A stretch of DNA of 64,000 nucleotides from an uncultured Oscillospiraceae bacterium (GTDB lineage Bacteria; Bacillota; Clostridia; Oscillospirales; Acutalibacteraceae). The translations under genes were made by a program, and so were the position numbers. Under the pieces are notes generated by a model. It worked only from the letters and a program-made list of their open reading frames with translations. It did not search any database and was not told the DNA's origin. Below are positions 8,309-16,092 of the stretch, in pieces (within the stretch, counting starts at the first letter, position 1; every line of letters begins with the position of its first letter). Location: assembly GCA_900543395.1 (NCBI GenBank), contig UQQT01000002.1:1-64000 (forward strand), given 5' to 3'.

Positions 8309-9070
8309 TTAAAAGGCCATATCCGGGTCATTTGCAGCAACCTTTACATCATACTCATCGCTGACGCGATCCCAAAGCTCAGTATTTCTTTCAAGAACCT
8401 CCGTAATTTTGTCATTGATACCGTCTATTTCGTCATAAAGCTTGTCGGCGTTTTCATCGGTCATGCGTGCGTATACGGCGTCAATCTGTTTCTCATATTT
8501 TGCAAGCTCGTCAAGGTCGGCAAGAAGAAGCGCTCTTTCTTTTTCGCTCAGAGTGTCGAGATTTCTGACAAACGTTTCATACGAATAATCTTCCTCGCAA
8601 AGGTCGTTGAGATCGGCCTCGTTCAGTTCAAAGGTCATATCCGTTTCGTTTGCGGCGATCTGTTCGTCGTACTCATCATAAACACGATCCCAAAGCTTTG
8701 TATTATTTTCGAGGACTGATGTAATTTTACTCTCGATACCGTCAATCTCATTGTAAAGCTTGTCGGCGTTATCATCTGTCATGCGTGCATAGATGTCGTC
8801 AATTTGCTTTTCGAATTCTTCAAGACGGTTAAGGTCGTCGATAAGAGTTGCTTTTTCCTTCTCGGTCAGCGAGCTCATATTCTTAACAAAGCTCTCCATT
8901 GAAGGTGAATTGCAGTTCTCTGATGAACTTGCACAAACGATTTCGGGCATTGTCTCAATTTTATCTTTCTCTCTGCCTTTCGGAGAAGAGGCGGCCGCCG
9001 AAACGGTAACAGCGCTCAATGCAAGAATAAGTGTTGCTGCGATTGCAATAATGTTTTTTTTGTTTTTCAT
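8309..9070 (-). CDS. Secreted protein with two tandem helical repeats
   Basis: 253 residues. Residues 1-27 are a Sec signal peptide (hydrophobic core then VSAAAS). The mature protein is acidic and helical and consists of two copies of a ~90-residue unit. Copy 1 (~58-147) includes FVKNMSSLTEKEK, IDDIYARMTDDNADKLYNE and VLENNTKLWDRVYDEYD. Copy 2 (~167-253) includes FVRNLDTLSEKER, IDAVYARMTDENADKLYDE and VLERNTELWDRVSDEYD. No Cys or enzyme motif. The ENNxxLWxxV stretch and the following helices recur in the N-terminal half of the TlpA-like lipoprotein at 12975-13931, so this is probably a shared extracytoplasmic module. An inverted repeat TTGCGGA / TCCGCAA (9094-9114) lies just ahead of the ribosome-binding site AAAGGAG. 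Function unknown. Confidence 0.8.
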   Translation of the reverse strand: MKNKKNIIAIAATLILALSAVTVSAAASSPKGREKDKIETMPEIVCASSSENCNSPSMESFVKNMSSLTEKEKATLIDDLNRLEEFEKQIDDIYARMTDDNADKLYNEIDGIESKITSVLENNTKLWDRVYDEYDEQIAANETDMTFELNEADLNDLCEEDYSYETFVRNLDTLSEKERALLLADLDELAKYEKQIDAVYARMTDENADKLYDEIDGINDKITEVLERNTELWDRVSDEYDVKVAANDPDMAF

Positions 9071-9212
9071 AATAAGTGCTCCTTTGAATTGATTTGCGGA
9101 TTTCCCTTCCGCAACATAAGCATAGCAAAAAAGAAAGCCTTATTCACCGAAAAAACGGTTGAAAGTTGTCACAAATTTGTAAGAGTCAAAAAAGCACGGC
9201 ATAAAAATATAT

Positions 9213-9227
9213 AAACGGTTTCCGACA
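9213..9227 (+). repeat. 15-bp inverted repeat, left copy
   Basis: AAACGGTTTCCGACA. The exact reverse complement occurs at 9720-9734, so the two copies bracket the gene at 9241-9684 almost symmetrically (14 bp beyond its stop, 36 bp before its start). Confidence 0.7.
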
Positions 9228-9240
9228 CGGTCAGCAGGCG

Positions 9241-9684
9241 TTACGCAGACGTCACCGTAAATTCTACGGGCATTTTGGCTTCTTTTGATATTAGTCTGTA
9301 CCCCTTTGTTTTATAACTGACTGTCAAGCGATAAGTTCCCTCTTCAAGAGGCATGGGAACAGGTTCCGAGTAAACGGCTCTTTGCCGGAAAAGAACCTTA
9401 ATATCCGTTGATTCTCCCGGATTAAGCTTTGACATATAAACAAAATCATTATCGTCAAGCATCTGATCAAACGGGATTTCTACCCACTGATCGTCCTTTT
9501 TCATTTCAACGGACTCTACGAGAATATTAAGGTCAAGCATTTTTCCCGTTTTGTTTTCAAATATAAATACAGCGGATGTGTCGCCGGCTTTTATTTCTTT
9601 TTCGGGCGTTATGGTTGCTTTAAACATATCTCCCGGAATGAAAAAAGAAATAATGATTAAAAAAATCGTTATTATTTTAGTCAT
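9241..9684 (-). CDS. Secreted Ig-like (BsuPI-type) domain protein
   Basis: 147 residues. The N-terminal hydrophobic segment (~3-18) acts as signal or anchor. The rest has the alternating beta pattern of a small immunoglobulin-like fold: TPEKEIKAGDTSAVFIFENKT, LNILVESVEM, LNPGESTDIKVLF, PMPLEEGTYRLTVSYKTKG and MPVEFTV. The 'LxxGxYRLTVxY' ending is typical of Ig-like domains in Gram-positive surface proteins. No catalytic residues are apparent. Ribosome-binding site AGGAGG precedes the ATG. Its two flanks carry a perfect 15-bp inverted repeat. It sits between two two-component systems; a role as an envelope accessory protein is inference. Confidence 0.65.
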   Translation of the reverse strand: MTKIITIFLIIISFFIPGDMFKATITPEKEIKAGDTSAVFIFENKTGKMLDLNILVESVEMKKDDQWVEIPFDQMLDDNDFVYMSKLNPGESTDIKVLFRQRAVYSEPVPMPLEEGTYRLTVSYKTKGYRLISKEAKMPVEFTVTSA

Positions 9685-9719
9685 TGTCTGATCCTCCTGT
9701 ACACAGTATTAAATTATTT

Positions 9720-9734
9720 TGTCGGAAACCGTTT
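9720..9734 (-). repeat. 15-bp inverted repeat, right copy
   Basis: TGTCGGAAACCGTTT, the exact reverse complement of 9213-9227. See that entry. Confidence 0.7.
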
Positions 9735-9782
9735 TTGATATTTTTTGTTATTCAATAGAATTTCGCTGCAGTCTATTAACAT

Positions 9783-10910
9783 TTACATAGGAAAAGCAAC
9801 GGCAATTGTTGTTCCGATATCGGAGCTGTCCTCAACCCGAACCTCACCGCCGTGCAAGGCGGCAATCTCCCAGACAAGCGACAGCCCGAGTCCTACGCCT
9901 CCGTATTCCCGGCTTCGTGATTTGTCAACACGGAAAAAGGGCTGGAAAATACTTTCCCGGTATTGCTCGGGTATTCCGTATCCGGTGTCGGATATTCTGA
10001 TGACGAGATGTTTTTCCTCTTTTGATGACTTAACCCTGACCGTACCGTTCGGACGGTTATATCGTATTGCATTCTCCGTAAGATTAAAGAGCATTCGATA
10101 TATCAGAGTATCGCTGCCTGTTAAAACACCGCTGCCGTCAAATTCAAGAGAAATTCCGTTTCTGTCCGCAAGGGGAGAAAGGTCAGTAAAAATCTCTTCA
10201 ATCATCGGGGCTATCTCAATTCTGTCATTGCAGGGAACTGTGCGAAGCTCACTCATCTCAAGCAAGGTTTTCGTCATTTGAGACATCCGTTCCGTCTGTT
10301 CACGCAGAAGCTTAAGAAAGTCCGCAGTTTCAGGAAGGACATCGGGGTGCTCGGCGGAGAATAACTCAAGCTGAGCCTGCATCAGCGCAAGCGGAGTGCG
10401 AAGCTCATGCGCGGCATTTCCCGTGAACTGCCGTTGGGCTGTAAAGCCCTCGTCAAGACGGTCGAGCATGCTGTTGAATGAAACGCTGAACTGTTGAAAC
10501 TCCGGCAGAGCATCCTCGGTAATCTTCATATCCGTTAAGTTGTTAGGCTGAACCTTTTCTACTTGAGAAGCAAAGGAACGCAAGGGTTTCAACACATGTC
10601 CGCTGACAAAATATGCTAACACACCGCCGATAAGTGTTACAACCGCCGTAATGCACCAGTTTGTAGCGATAAAGGAATCCTGAACGCCGTGTATGATAAT
10701 CGTCAGTTCATTATCGGCATCTTTTTGCTTCGGATCGAAGAAACCCGGTTCATCCGACGCTGTGTCGCTGAATTCGGAAACATAAGAACCGATCGAGTCC
10801 ATATAATACCTGCCGGAGCAGCTTAAAAGACAATTCATTGCGATGCAGGTCACACCGATCAAAAACGATGTCATTATGGTGATGCGCCATTGCAGGGAAA
10901 GCTTTTTCAT
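9783..10910 (-). CDS. Sensor histidine kinase (OmpR-type system 2)
   Basis: 375 residues. Two transmembrane helices (~10-28 and ~80-102) enclose a short ~50-residue external loop, then a HAMP linker (VSGHVLKPLRSFASQVEKV). H-box GNAAHELRTPLALMQ has His at ~168. The catalytic domain contains FNLTENAIRYN (N), ISDTGYGIP (G1), FRVDKSRSREYGGVGLGLSLV (F/G2). The short sensor loop suggests it detects membrane or envelope changes or partners rather than a soluble ligand (family knowledge, inference). ATG overlaps the regulator stop (ATGA). The pair is divergent from the CXXC/ferredoxin/TlpA operon and is its best candidate regulator. Confidence 0.93.
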   Translation of the reverse strand: MKKLSLQWRITIMTSFLIGVTCIAMNCLLSCSGRYYMDSIGSYVSEFSDTASDEPGFFDPKQKDADNELTIIIHGVQDSFIATNWCITAVVTLIGGVLAYFVSGHVLKPLRSFASQVEKVQPNNLTDMKITEDALPEFQQFSVSFNSMLDRLDEGFTAQRQFTGNAAHELRTPLALMQAQLELFSAEHPDVLPETADFLKLLREQTERMSQMTKTLLEMSELRTVPCNDRIEIAPMIEEIFTDLSPLADRNGISLEFDGSGVLTGSDTLIYRMLFNLTENAIRYNRPNGTVRVKSSKEEKHLVIRISDTGYGIPEQYRESIFQPFFRVDKSRSREYGGVGLGLSLVWEIAALHGGEVRVEDSSDIGTTIAVAFPM

Positions 10911-11584
10911 CAGATGTTTTCCTCCATAACATATCCCTCGCCGATACGGTTATGTATGGGGTCATATCCGAGGGCTGCCCGCAGTTTTTTACGTAAAGCG
11001 GAAATATGAACCCGAATCGAATTGCTGAAAAAATCCACACTGTTATCCCAAACATGTCCGATAAGCTCTTCCTGACTTACGGGACGTCCCTGATTCAACA
11101 GCAGATATTCAAGAATCGCCGCCTCTTTTCTGGTGAGAGTCAGTTTAAGTCCGTCAGCTGTAGCTATTCTCGCTTTTGTATCGAAGGATATTCCTCCGCA
11201 TGTCAGGATTACGTCGTTTTGCGTGAACTGACGCCGGGTCAGACTGCGTATTCTTGCCTCCAGCTCTTCTAAATGAAATGGCTTTGATAAATAGTCATTT
11301 GCTCCGGCATCAAGTCCTTTTACCTTGTCGGCAACCTCACTGCGTGCGGACAGAATCAGAACCTTCGTGTCCCTGTCTGTCTGACGAAGAGTGTGCAGTA
11401 CCGTCATGCCGTCGGCGTCGGGCAGATTTAAGTCAAGCAGTACAAGGTCATAGCTTTCGATACCGAGCAGCTCGATTGCTTTATTTCCGTCATAGCAATA
11501 ATCAACACTGTAATCAAGACGTCGCAGACTGCGGACAATCGTCTCGCAAAGTATTTTCTCGTCCTCAACAACTAAAATATGCAT
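10910..11584 (-). CDS. OmpR/PhoB-family response regulator (system 2)
   Basis: 224 residues. The receiver domain has EDEKIL, VLLDLNLPDADG (phospho-Asp ~51), ILSARS and YLSKPFHLEEL. The winged helix at ~125-222 ends RKKLRAALGYDPIHNRIGEGYVM. First gene of the leftward two-gene operon with the kinase. The shared 282-bp divergent region to the thiol-redox operon is AT-rich and carries the dyad GTTAAG-N7-CTTAAC, a plausible binding site (inference). Confidence 0.94.
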   Translation of the reverse strand: MHILVVEDEKILCETIVRSLRRLDYSVDYCYDGNKAIELLGIESYDLVLLDLNLPDADGMTVLHTLRQTDRDTKVLILSARSEVADKVKGLDAGANDYLSKPFHLEELEARIRSLTRRQFTQNDVILTCGGISFDTKARIATADGLKLTLTRKEAAILEYLLLNQGRPVSQEELIGHVWDNSVDFFSNSIRVHISALRKKLRAALGYDPIHNRIGEGYVMEENI

Positions 11585-11791
11585 AAAAACAACTCACTTT
11601 TTTCGGTCTGATTAATTATTCAAAGACCTATATTATAATAGAATTATATAAAGAATTATTATATAATTATACTTTTTCACTAATGAACGCTGAGCCTAAG
11701 CGGTATGATTCGTCAGAACCATAAAATCACAGAGGCTTGCATTCTTACTTTGTATTATAATGTTATTATATCATACAAATATAAGATTTCT

Positions 11792-11810
11792 GTTAAGTTT
11801 TTTTCTTAAC
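11792..11810. promoter_or_regulatory. Dyad GTTAAG-N7-CTTAAC in divergent promoter region
   Basis: A perfect 6-bp inverted repeat separated by seven T residues; TCTG/CAGA flanks extend it imperfectly. It lies 57 bp before the start of the CXXC peptide gene, where an OmpR-type regulator or repressor would act. The rest of the 11585-11866 gap is very AT-rich and has several TATAAT-like hexamers but no clear -35 pairing. Confidence 0.45.
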
Positions 11811-11866
11811 GCAGATTTTATATCCTCAGTGCTACAATGAGAGCACAAAGGAAAGGAGTGACCTCA

Positions 11867-12013
11867 TTGGTTTTATCAAAAAAAGCCTTGCTTCAAACCG
11901 TGCTGCTTATCGGCGCAGCCGCAATGCTGTGCTTCGGAGCTCTGCGCGGAGAGGCGGATACCGTGCTGAGCAAGGCGATCAGACTGTGTCTGGAGTGTGT
12001 GGGAATTGGATAA
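11867..12013 (+). CDS. 48-residue CXXC membrane peptide (CD1871A-type)
   Basis: A small gene starting at TTG with AGGAG 8 nt upstream. It encodes a Lys-containing N-terminus, one hydrophobic helix (~8-24: LLQTVLLIGAAAMLCFGAL), then RGEADTVLSKAIRLCLECVGIG. The ending R/G-E-x6-KAI-x-x-C-x-E-C-x-GIG matches the CD1871A family of CXXC-motif peptides as I recall it; these lie beside membrane 4Fe-4S and TlpA-like genes in anaerobic Clostridia, as here. The CLEC pair could bind metal or relay thiol redox equivalents (inference). The stop overlaps the start region of the next gene, implying translational coupling. Confidence 0.8.
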   Translation: MVLSKKALLQTVLLIGAAAMLCFGALRGEADTVLSKAIRLCLECVGIG

Positions 12014-12968
12014 AAAGAAATCTGTTAATAAAAAAAATTCTGACAGTAACAAAAAAACCGTATCACAATTTTTATCACGCTTCCGACTCCTTATACAAGC
12101 GGCGGCAACTCTTCTGACCAATATTCATCTGCCTAATTTTTTTAAAGGAGGAATTTATCAAGGAAAGGGAAAAGCCGTCTGTGTTCCCGGACTGAACTGC
12201 TATTCCTGCCCGGGGGCAACGGGAGCATGTCCGATAGGCTCGTTTCAGGCAGTTGTAGGGTCGTCAAAATTTGCTTTTTCCTACTACATAACGGGCTTTC
12301 TTATTCTGCTGGGCGTATTGCTGGGACGTTTCATCTGCGGCTTTTTGTGTCCGTTCGGCTGGTTTCAGGAGCTTGTGCATAAAATTCCGACAAAAAAATT
12401 ATCCACAAAAAAGCTAAAGGGACTAACGTATGTAAAATATGCCGTCTTACTCATAACGGTAGTTTTACTTCCCGCCCTTGCAGTCAACGACGTCGGTATG
12501 GGAGATCCGTACTTTTGCAAATATCTCTGTCCGCAGGGGGTTCTTGAGGGAGCGATTCCTCTCTCCGCCGTTGATTCCGGTCTGCGCGACGCGCTCGGAT
12601 CGCTATTCACATGGAAGCTCGGTATTTTAATCGTTACGATTGTTCTGAGCGTGCTTGTTTATCGCCCGTTCTGCAAATGGCTTTGTCCGCTCGGCGCTTT
12701 TTATGCACTGTTTAATAAAGTATCGCTTCTCGGAATGAAGGTCGATAAAAACAAGTGCGTCTCCTGCGGAAAATGTGCAAAGGCATGTAAAATGGATGTG
12801 GATGTAACCAAAACCCCGGATCATACAGAATGTATCCGCTGCGGTATGTGCGTTAGCGCCTGTCCTACGGATGCCGTAAAATTCCGCTACGGCTTTTGCA
12901 AGGAAAAAGAGAACGGCTGTTGTGCAAAAAAAGAAAACAAAGAAAAAACAAATACAGAAAAGGAGTAA
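12006..12968 (+). CDS. Polytopic membrane 4Fe-4S protein (NapH/CcoG-like)
   Basis: About 320 residues. A Lys-rich N-terminus is followed by membrane helices interleaved with Cys motifs: CVPGLNCYSCPGATGACPIG (~58-77), a helix, GRFICGFLCPFGWFQEL (~107), a helix, CKYLCPQGVLEG (~173), a helix and PFCKWLCPLGAF (~226). It ends in a cytoplasmic two-cluster ferredoxin domain: CVSCGKCAKACKMDV and CIRCGMCVSACPTDA (~250-285), then a Cys- and Lys-rich tail. These CxxxCP motifs are typical of NapH/CcoG/RsxB-like electron-transfer membrane proteins. The start may be TTG 12006 (GGAG 10 nt upstream) or GTG 11997; both overlap the CXXC gene. It probably moves electrons from cytoplasmic ferredoxin across the membrane to the TlpA-like lipoprotein (inference). 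Confidence 0.85.
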   Translation: MDKKKSVNKKNSDSNKKTVSQFLSRFRLLIQAAATLLTNIHLPNFFKGGIYQGKGKAVCVPGLNCYSCPGATGACPIGSFQAVVGSSKFAFSYYITGFLILLGVLLGRFICGFLCPFGWFQELVHKIPTKKLSTKKLKGLTYVKYAVLLITVVLLPALAVNDVGMGDPYFCKYLCPQGVLEGAIPLSAVDSGLRDALGSLFTWKLGILIVTIVLSVLVYRPFCKWLCPLGAFYALFNKVSLLGMKVDKNKCVSCGKCAKACKMDVDVTKTPDHTECIRCGMCVSACPTDAVKFRYGFCKEKENGCCAKKENKEKTNTEKE

Positions 12969-12974
12969 TTATTT

Positions 12975-13931
12975 ATGAAATCTTTAAAAATTCTTACCGT
13001 ACTTACCGCTTTACTGCTTGTTGTCAGCCTTACCGCATGCAGTGTTTCAAAAGGAAAGGAAAACAAAGGCAATGATTCCGAGATAACATCGATACTCGCA
13101 TCAGACGCCAAAACAATGAAAGAGGCTTCCGAAATGCACAAAAAGCTGATGGCTCGCGAAACGGCGATTTTATCAGAAAACAACGCTCTTTGGGAAAAAG
13201 TATTTATGTCAGCCGACAAAGGAATGACAATGATTGAGGACGGCGGAAATTACGGCGATTTTCTTCTTAAAACGATTGAAAACGCAAAGGATCAGTTTAC
13301 CGCCGACGAGCTTAAAATTCTCAAGGACGGAGCAGAACAGATACGTGAAATCGAGGGCAAGCTGACCGTTCTTGAGCAGAAGTTCCCGGGATGCGGTAAT
13401 AAGTCATCCGAGGGCGATATGAGCGTTCCCGCTGAGAACGGAATTCCCAAGGAAAACGGCAGCTTAATGAAGTTCCCTTCATTTGAAGGCAAGGATCTTG
13501 ACGGAAATGAAATAAAAAGCAGTGCGCTGTTTTCAGGAAATACCGTTACCGTAGTTAACTTTTGGTTTACAACCTGCAATCCCTGCGTAGGAGAGCTTCC
13601 CGAGCTTGAAGAGCTTAACAAAAAACTCGCCGAAAAAGGAGGAGCGGTAGTCGGAATAAATTCCTTCACACTCGACGGTGATAAAAAGGCAATTACCGAG
13701 GCAAAGGAACTTCTTTCAAAGAAAGGCGTTTCATATAAAAATATATGGTTCGATTCTAAGAGCGAAGCAGGAAAATTAACTTCGGGACTTTATTCTTATC
13801 CCACTACATATGTTGTTGACAAAAACGGCAATATAGTTGGCGAGCCTATCGTCGGTGCCATTACCGGTCAAAAGCAGTCTGAGACGCTTAACAAGCTTAT
13901 CAATCAGGCGATTGAAAACAGCAAGAGTTAA
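12975..13931 (+). CDS. TlpA-like thioredoxin-fold lipoprotein with helical N-terminal module
   Basis: 318 residues. Signal peptide with lipobox LTAC (Cys ~22), so a lipoprotein on the outer face of the membrane. Residues ~40-140 are helical and resemble the repeat unit of the secreted protein at 8309-9070: ILSENNALWEKVF, NYGDFLLKTIEN, then ELKILKDGAEQIREIEGKL. A TlpA/ResA-type redoxin domain follows (~170-315): VVNFWFTTCNPCVGELPELEEL carries the CxxC active site (CNPC) and SYPTTYVVDKNG carries the cis-Pro loop. It likely reduces disulfides in exported proteins, fed by the upstream membrane ferredoxin protein (inference). Seven bp after the previous gene; ends at a strong terminator. Confidence 0.88.
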   Translation: MKSLKILTVLTALLLVVSLTACSVSKGKENKGNDSEITSILASDAKTMKEASEMHKKLMARETAILSENNALWEKVFMSADKGMTMIEDGGNYGDFLLKTIENAKDQFTADELKILKDGAEQIREIEGKLTVLEQKFPGCGNKSSEGDMSVPAENGIPKENGSLMKFPSFEGKDLDGNEIKSSALFSGNTVTVVNFWFTTCNPCVGELPELEELNKKLAEKGGAVVGINSFTLDGDKKAITEAKELLSKKGVSYKNIWFDSKSEAGKLTSGLYSYPTTYVVDKNGNIVGEPIVGAITGQKQSETLNKLINQAIENSKS

Positions 13932-14000
13932 GCAAGCTTAGTATTACTGTATAAACAGTTACCTTCGCTTTGGACAGACCAAAGTAAAAGAATATATAAG

Positions 14001-14056
14001 ACTATATTTCATATCACGCATTTAAACGTATGCTGTATGGAATATAGTTTTTTTTT
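14001..14056 (+). terminator. Terminator of the thiol-redox operon
   Basis: ACTATATTTCATA (14001-14013) pairs over 13 bp (one G-U) with TATGGAATATAGT (14036-14048), an inner GCAT/ATGC stem caps the loop, and nine T follow. A smaller CTTTGG / CCAAAG hairpin precedes it at about 13969-13985. Confidence 0.8.
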
Positions 14057-14167
14057 GAATATTTTTAAGTATTTTCCGTTTTAGTTACCTGCGTACGGCT
14101 TAGGTCAGGCAAAATGTTTTCTGTATCAAAATATGATTTTTATCGGATAATCATAATTTTTCCGTTT

Positions 14168-15043
14168 TTATTTTAATTCTGATTTTTTCTCCTCAAAGAA
14201 ATCGGCAAGGATATTGAAGAATTCCTCAACAACGGAATTATCCGTTTTGTTAAGATTTTTTGTAATGATTATGTCTCGGCTGAAAGCAAAATCTTCAACC
14301 TCAACAAGTTTAACTCTGTTCCTGTCGACCTCGCCCCAGGTAAATTCAGGCCAGAAGCCGACGCCCATATTAGCTGCTATCATGTTTCGTACTGCCGACG
14401 GATTATCGCTTTCAAATATAATATTCTGCTTAAATCCGACATGCTGACAGAATTTGTCGCAAATAGCCCTGAATTGCTTTGAACCGGACAGACAGATAAA
14501 ACCCTGCTCGGATATGTCGGAAAGTTTAATCGAATCATGCTTTGCGTACTCGCTTTTTCTCGGCACAGCCAAAAAGATTTTCTCATTACATATCCTTATA
14601 TTATCGTCATGCTGTGACTGGCAGAACATTTTTGTCGTTACGTCAATATCGAACAGTGAATTGTCATTGATCTGCAAAAGCTCAAAATTAACATGGTCGT
14701 GATGTTCTTTAAATTTTATAATTGCTTCCGTAACCATTGATGACGCGGCAAGAACGTTAATATGTATCGTAGTATTATCAATATTGGCGATACGTTTGAG
14801 CTGATTCGGTATTGCGTCAAAATCCTCAATCAGCGGTTTTGCTTTAGTTTGCAGATATTCTCCGTATCTCGTCAATTTAATATTTCGTCCCTTGGAAACA
14901 AATAACGGAACGCCGAGAGAATCCTCCAGCCTTTTAATTGACTGTGAGAGCGCGGGCTGGGCTATATGCAGTTTTTCCGCACTTTTTGTCATATGCTGTG
15001 TGGAAGCGACTTCAAGAAAATATCTTAATTGTGTTATCTCCAT
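14168..15043 (-). CDS. LysR-family transcriptional regulator
   Basis: 291 residues. N-terminal winged helix-turn-helix (1-~65): MEITQLRYFLEVASTQHMTKSAEKLHIAQPALSQSIKRLEDSLG is the family signature. An LTTR effector-binding domain follows (~90-285) of normal length. Divergent from the SemiSWEET-like gene with a 110-bp shared regulatory gap that contains a LysR-type dyad. By the usual LysR logic it controls that neighbour and itself; the co-inducer is unknown. Ribosome-binding site AGGTG before ATG. Confidence 0.92.
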   Translation of the reverse strand: MEITQLRYFLEVASTQHMTKSAEKLHIAQPALSQSIKRLEDSLGVPLFVSKGRNIKLTRYGEYLQTKAKPLIEDFDAIPNQLKRIANIDNTTIHINVLAASSMVTEAIIKFKEHHDHVNFELLQINDNSLFDIDVTTKMFCQSQHDDNIRICNEKIFLAVPRKSEYAKHDSIKLSDISEQGFICLSGSKQFRAICDKFCQHVGFKQNIIFESDNPSAVRNMIAANMGVGFWPEFTWGEVDRNRVKLVEVEDFAFSRDIIITKNLNKTDNSVVEEFFNILADFFEEKKSELK

Positions 15044-15069
15044 TATAATTCACCTATAATCTTCACGTT

Positions 15070-15122
15070 ATGATTTACATAAATATCATATATTAGACTT
15101 TATCAGAAGTCAATAGTATAAT
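15070..15122 (+). promoter_or_regulatory. LysR-type dyad and promoter of the SemiSWEET-like gene
   Basis: ATGAT (15070-15074) and ATCAT (15085-15089) form a dyad with the T-N11-A geometry of LysR sites. Just downstream, TAGACT (15094-15099) and TATAAT (15117-15122) are 17 bp apart, 32 bp ahead of the ATG at 15154. Confidence 0.55.
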
Positions 15123-15153
15123 AGCAACGAAATGAAAAGGAGTGTATATAAAA

Positions 15154-15477
15154 ATGACAGAATTTCTTGAAATGATTATGCTTATCTGCTTCGGTATTTC
15201 GTGGCCGTTTTCGGTTGTAAGAAATATTAAGGCGAAAACCGCAAAGGGAATGAGCATCGAATTTACCTTACTTATTATCGTCGGATACATCGCCGGCATA
15301 GGCGCAAAGATTTATTCCGGTAACGTCGGATTCGTTTTGTTCGTTTATCTTCTGAATCTTGTAATGGTAAGCGCAAACCTTGTTGTATTCTTTATCAACA
15401 AAAGACTTGATAAAAAAAGAGAGCTTGCCGAAACTAAAATCAACGCCAACAAAAAACTTGTAAATATGCATCAGTAA
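15154..15477 (+). CDS. SemiSWEET/PQ-loop family membrane protein
   Basis: 107 residues from the ATG at 15154 (AAGGAG 11 nt upstream; a GTG at 15142 would overlap that site). Three transmembrane helices (~8-25, ~38-58, ~63-85) match the three-helix SemiSWEET unit. CFGISWPFSVVRNIKAKTAKGMS has the conserved P and the KTxxGMS turn before helix 2. The C-terminus is charged and helical. Bacterial SemiSWEETs form dimers that move small sugars; other PQ-loop proteins move amino acids. It probably shares a transcript with the SGNH-like gene 23 bp downstream. Confidence 0.75.
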   Translation: MTEFLEMIMLICFGISWPFSVVRNIKAKTAKGMSIEFTLLIIVGYIAGIGAKIYSGNVGFVLFVYLLNLVMVSANLVVFFINKRLDKKRELAETKINANKKLVNMHQ

Positions 15478-15500
15478 TAATAACGTAGGAGTTGTTTTAA

Positions 15501-16043
15501 ATGAAACGCGAATTAGAGGAATATTCCGAATTAAATACCATGGCAGAGGAACACGGTATCGTATTTTTCGGTCAGAATTATTTTAAATCCTTTCCTGTAA
15601 ACGAAATTGCATACAAAACGGGACTCGGAGAAGAAATATTCAACAGAAGCCTTGAAAACGAGACTATCGGTGAAATGTCAAAAGAGACGGATATCTGCGT
15701 TAACGAACTCAACCCCGATAAAGTATTTCTTAATATCGGAGAAGTAGATGTCAAAACCGACGGGTTTGATACTGATGAATTTATCAGTTCATATGAATGG
15801 CTCGTATATAACATTCACATGAAAACCCGCGCGGACATTTATATCGTGTCTGTTATTTCCGACAGTCCGACGGCAGCTGAAGTTAATGTGAAACTTAAAG
15901 AGCTTGCAAAGAATAACGGTGTTGTATTTATCGACGCCGGAACAAGAACGGGCTTGGGACTGCACTATTTAAAACTTTTTGACAGATTAAAATGTTATAT
16001 GCGCAGATCGCCTATAACTTTCGGGGAAGCATTTTCATACTAA
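15501..16043 (+). CDS. SGNH/GDSL-hydrolase-like protein with degenerate active site
   Basis: 180 residues, no signal peptide. The arrangement follows SGNH hydrolases: HGIVFFGQNYFKSFP in place of block I, NPDKVFLNIGEVDV in place of block III (GxND), then alternating helices and strands (ADIYIVSVIS, NGVVFIDAG). Key residues are changed: block I GDS reads GQN, block III N-D reads EVD, and the block V DxxH is not evident. It is therefore likely non-hydrolytic, or only a distant relative. Same strand as the SemiSWEET-like gene and followed by a strong terminator. Function unknown. Confidence 0.55.
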   Translation: MKRELEEYSELNTMAEEHGIVFFGQNYFKSFPVNEIAYKTGLGEEIFNRSLENETIGEMSKETDICVNELNPDKVFLNIGEVDVKTDGFDTDEFISSYEWLVYNIHMKTRADIYIVSVISDSPTAAEVNVKLKELAKNNGVVFIDAGTRTGLGLHYLKLFDRLKCYMRRSPITFGEAFSY

Positions 16044-16048
16044 AAAAA

Positions 16049-16080
16049 TACCGTCCGGATCACAACGGACGGTACTTTTT
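16049..16080. terminator. Bidirectional terminator
   Basis: TACCGTCCG (16049-16057) and CGGACGGTA (16066-16074), a perfect 9-bp stem, with T-runs on both strands. It serves the rightward SGNH-like gene and the leftward phosphatase at 16093. Confidence 0.9.
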
Positions 16081-16092
16081 TATGTTAGAGTA

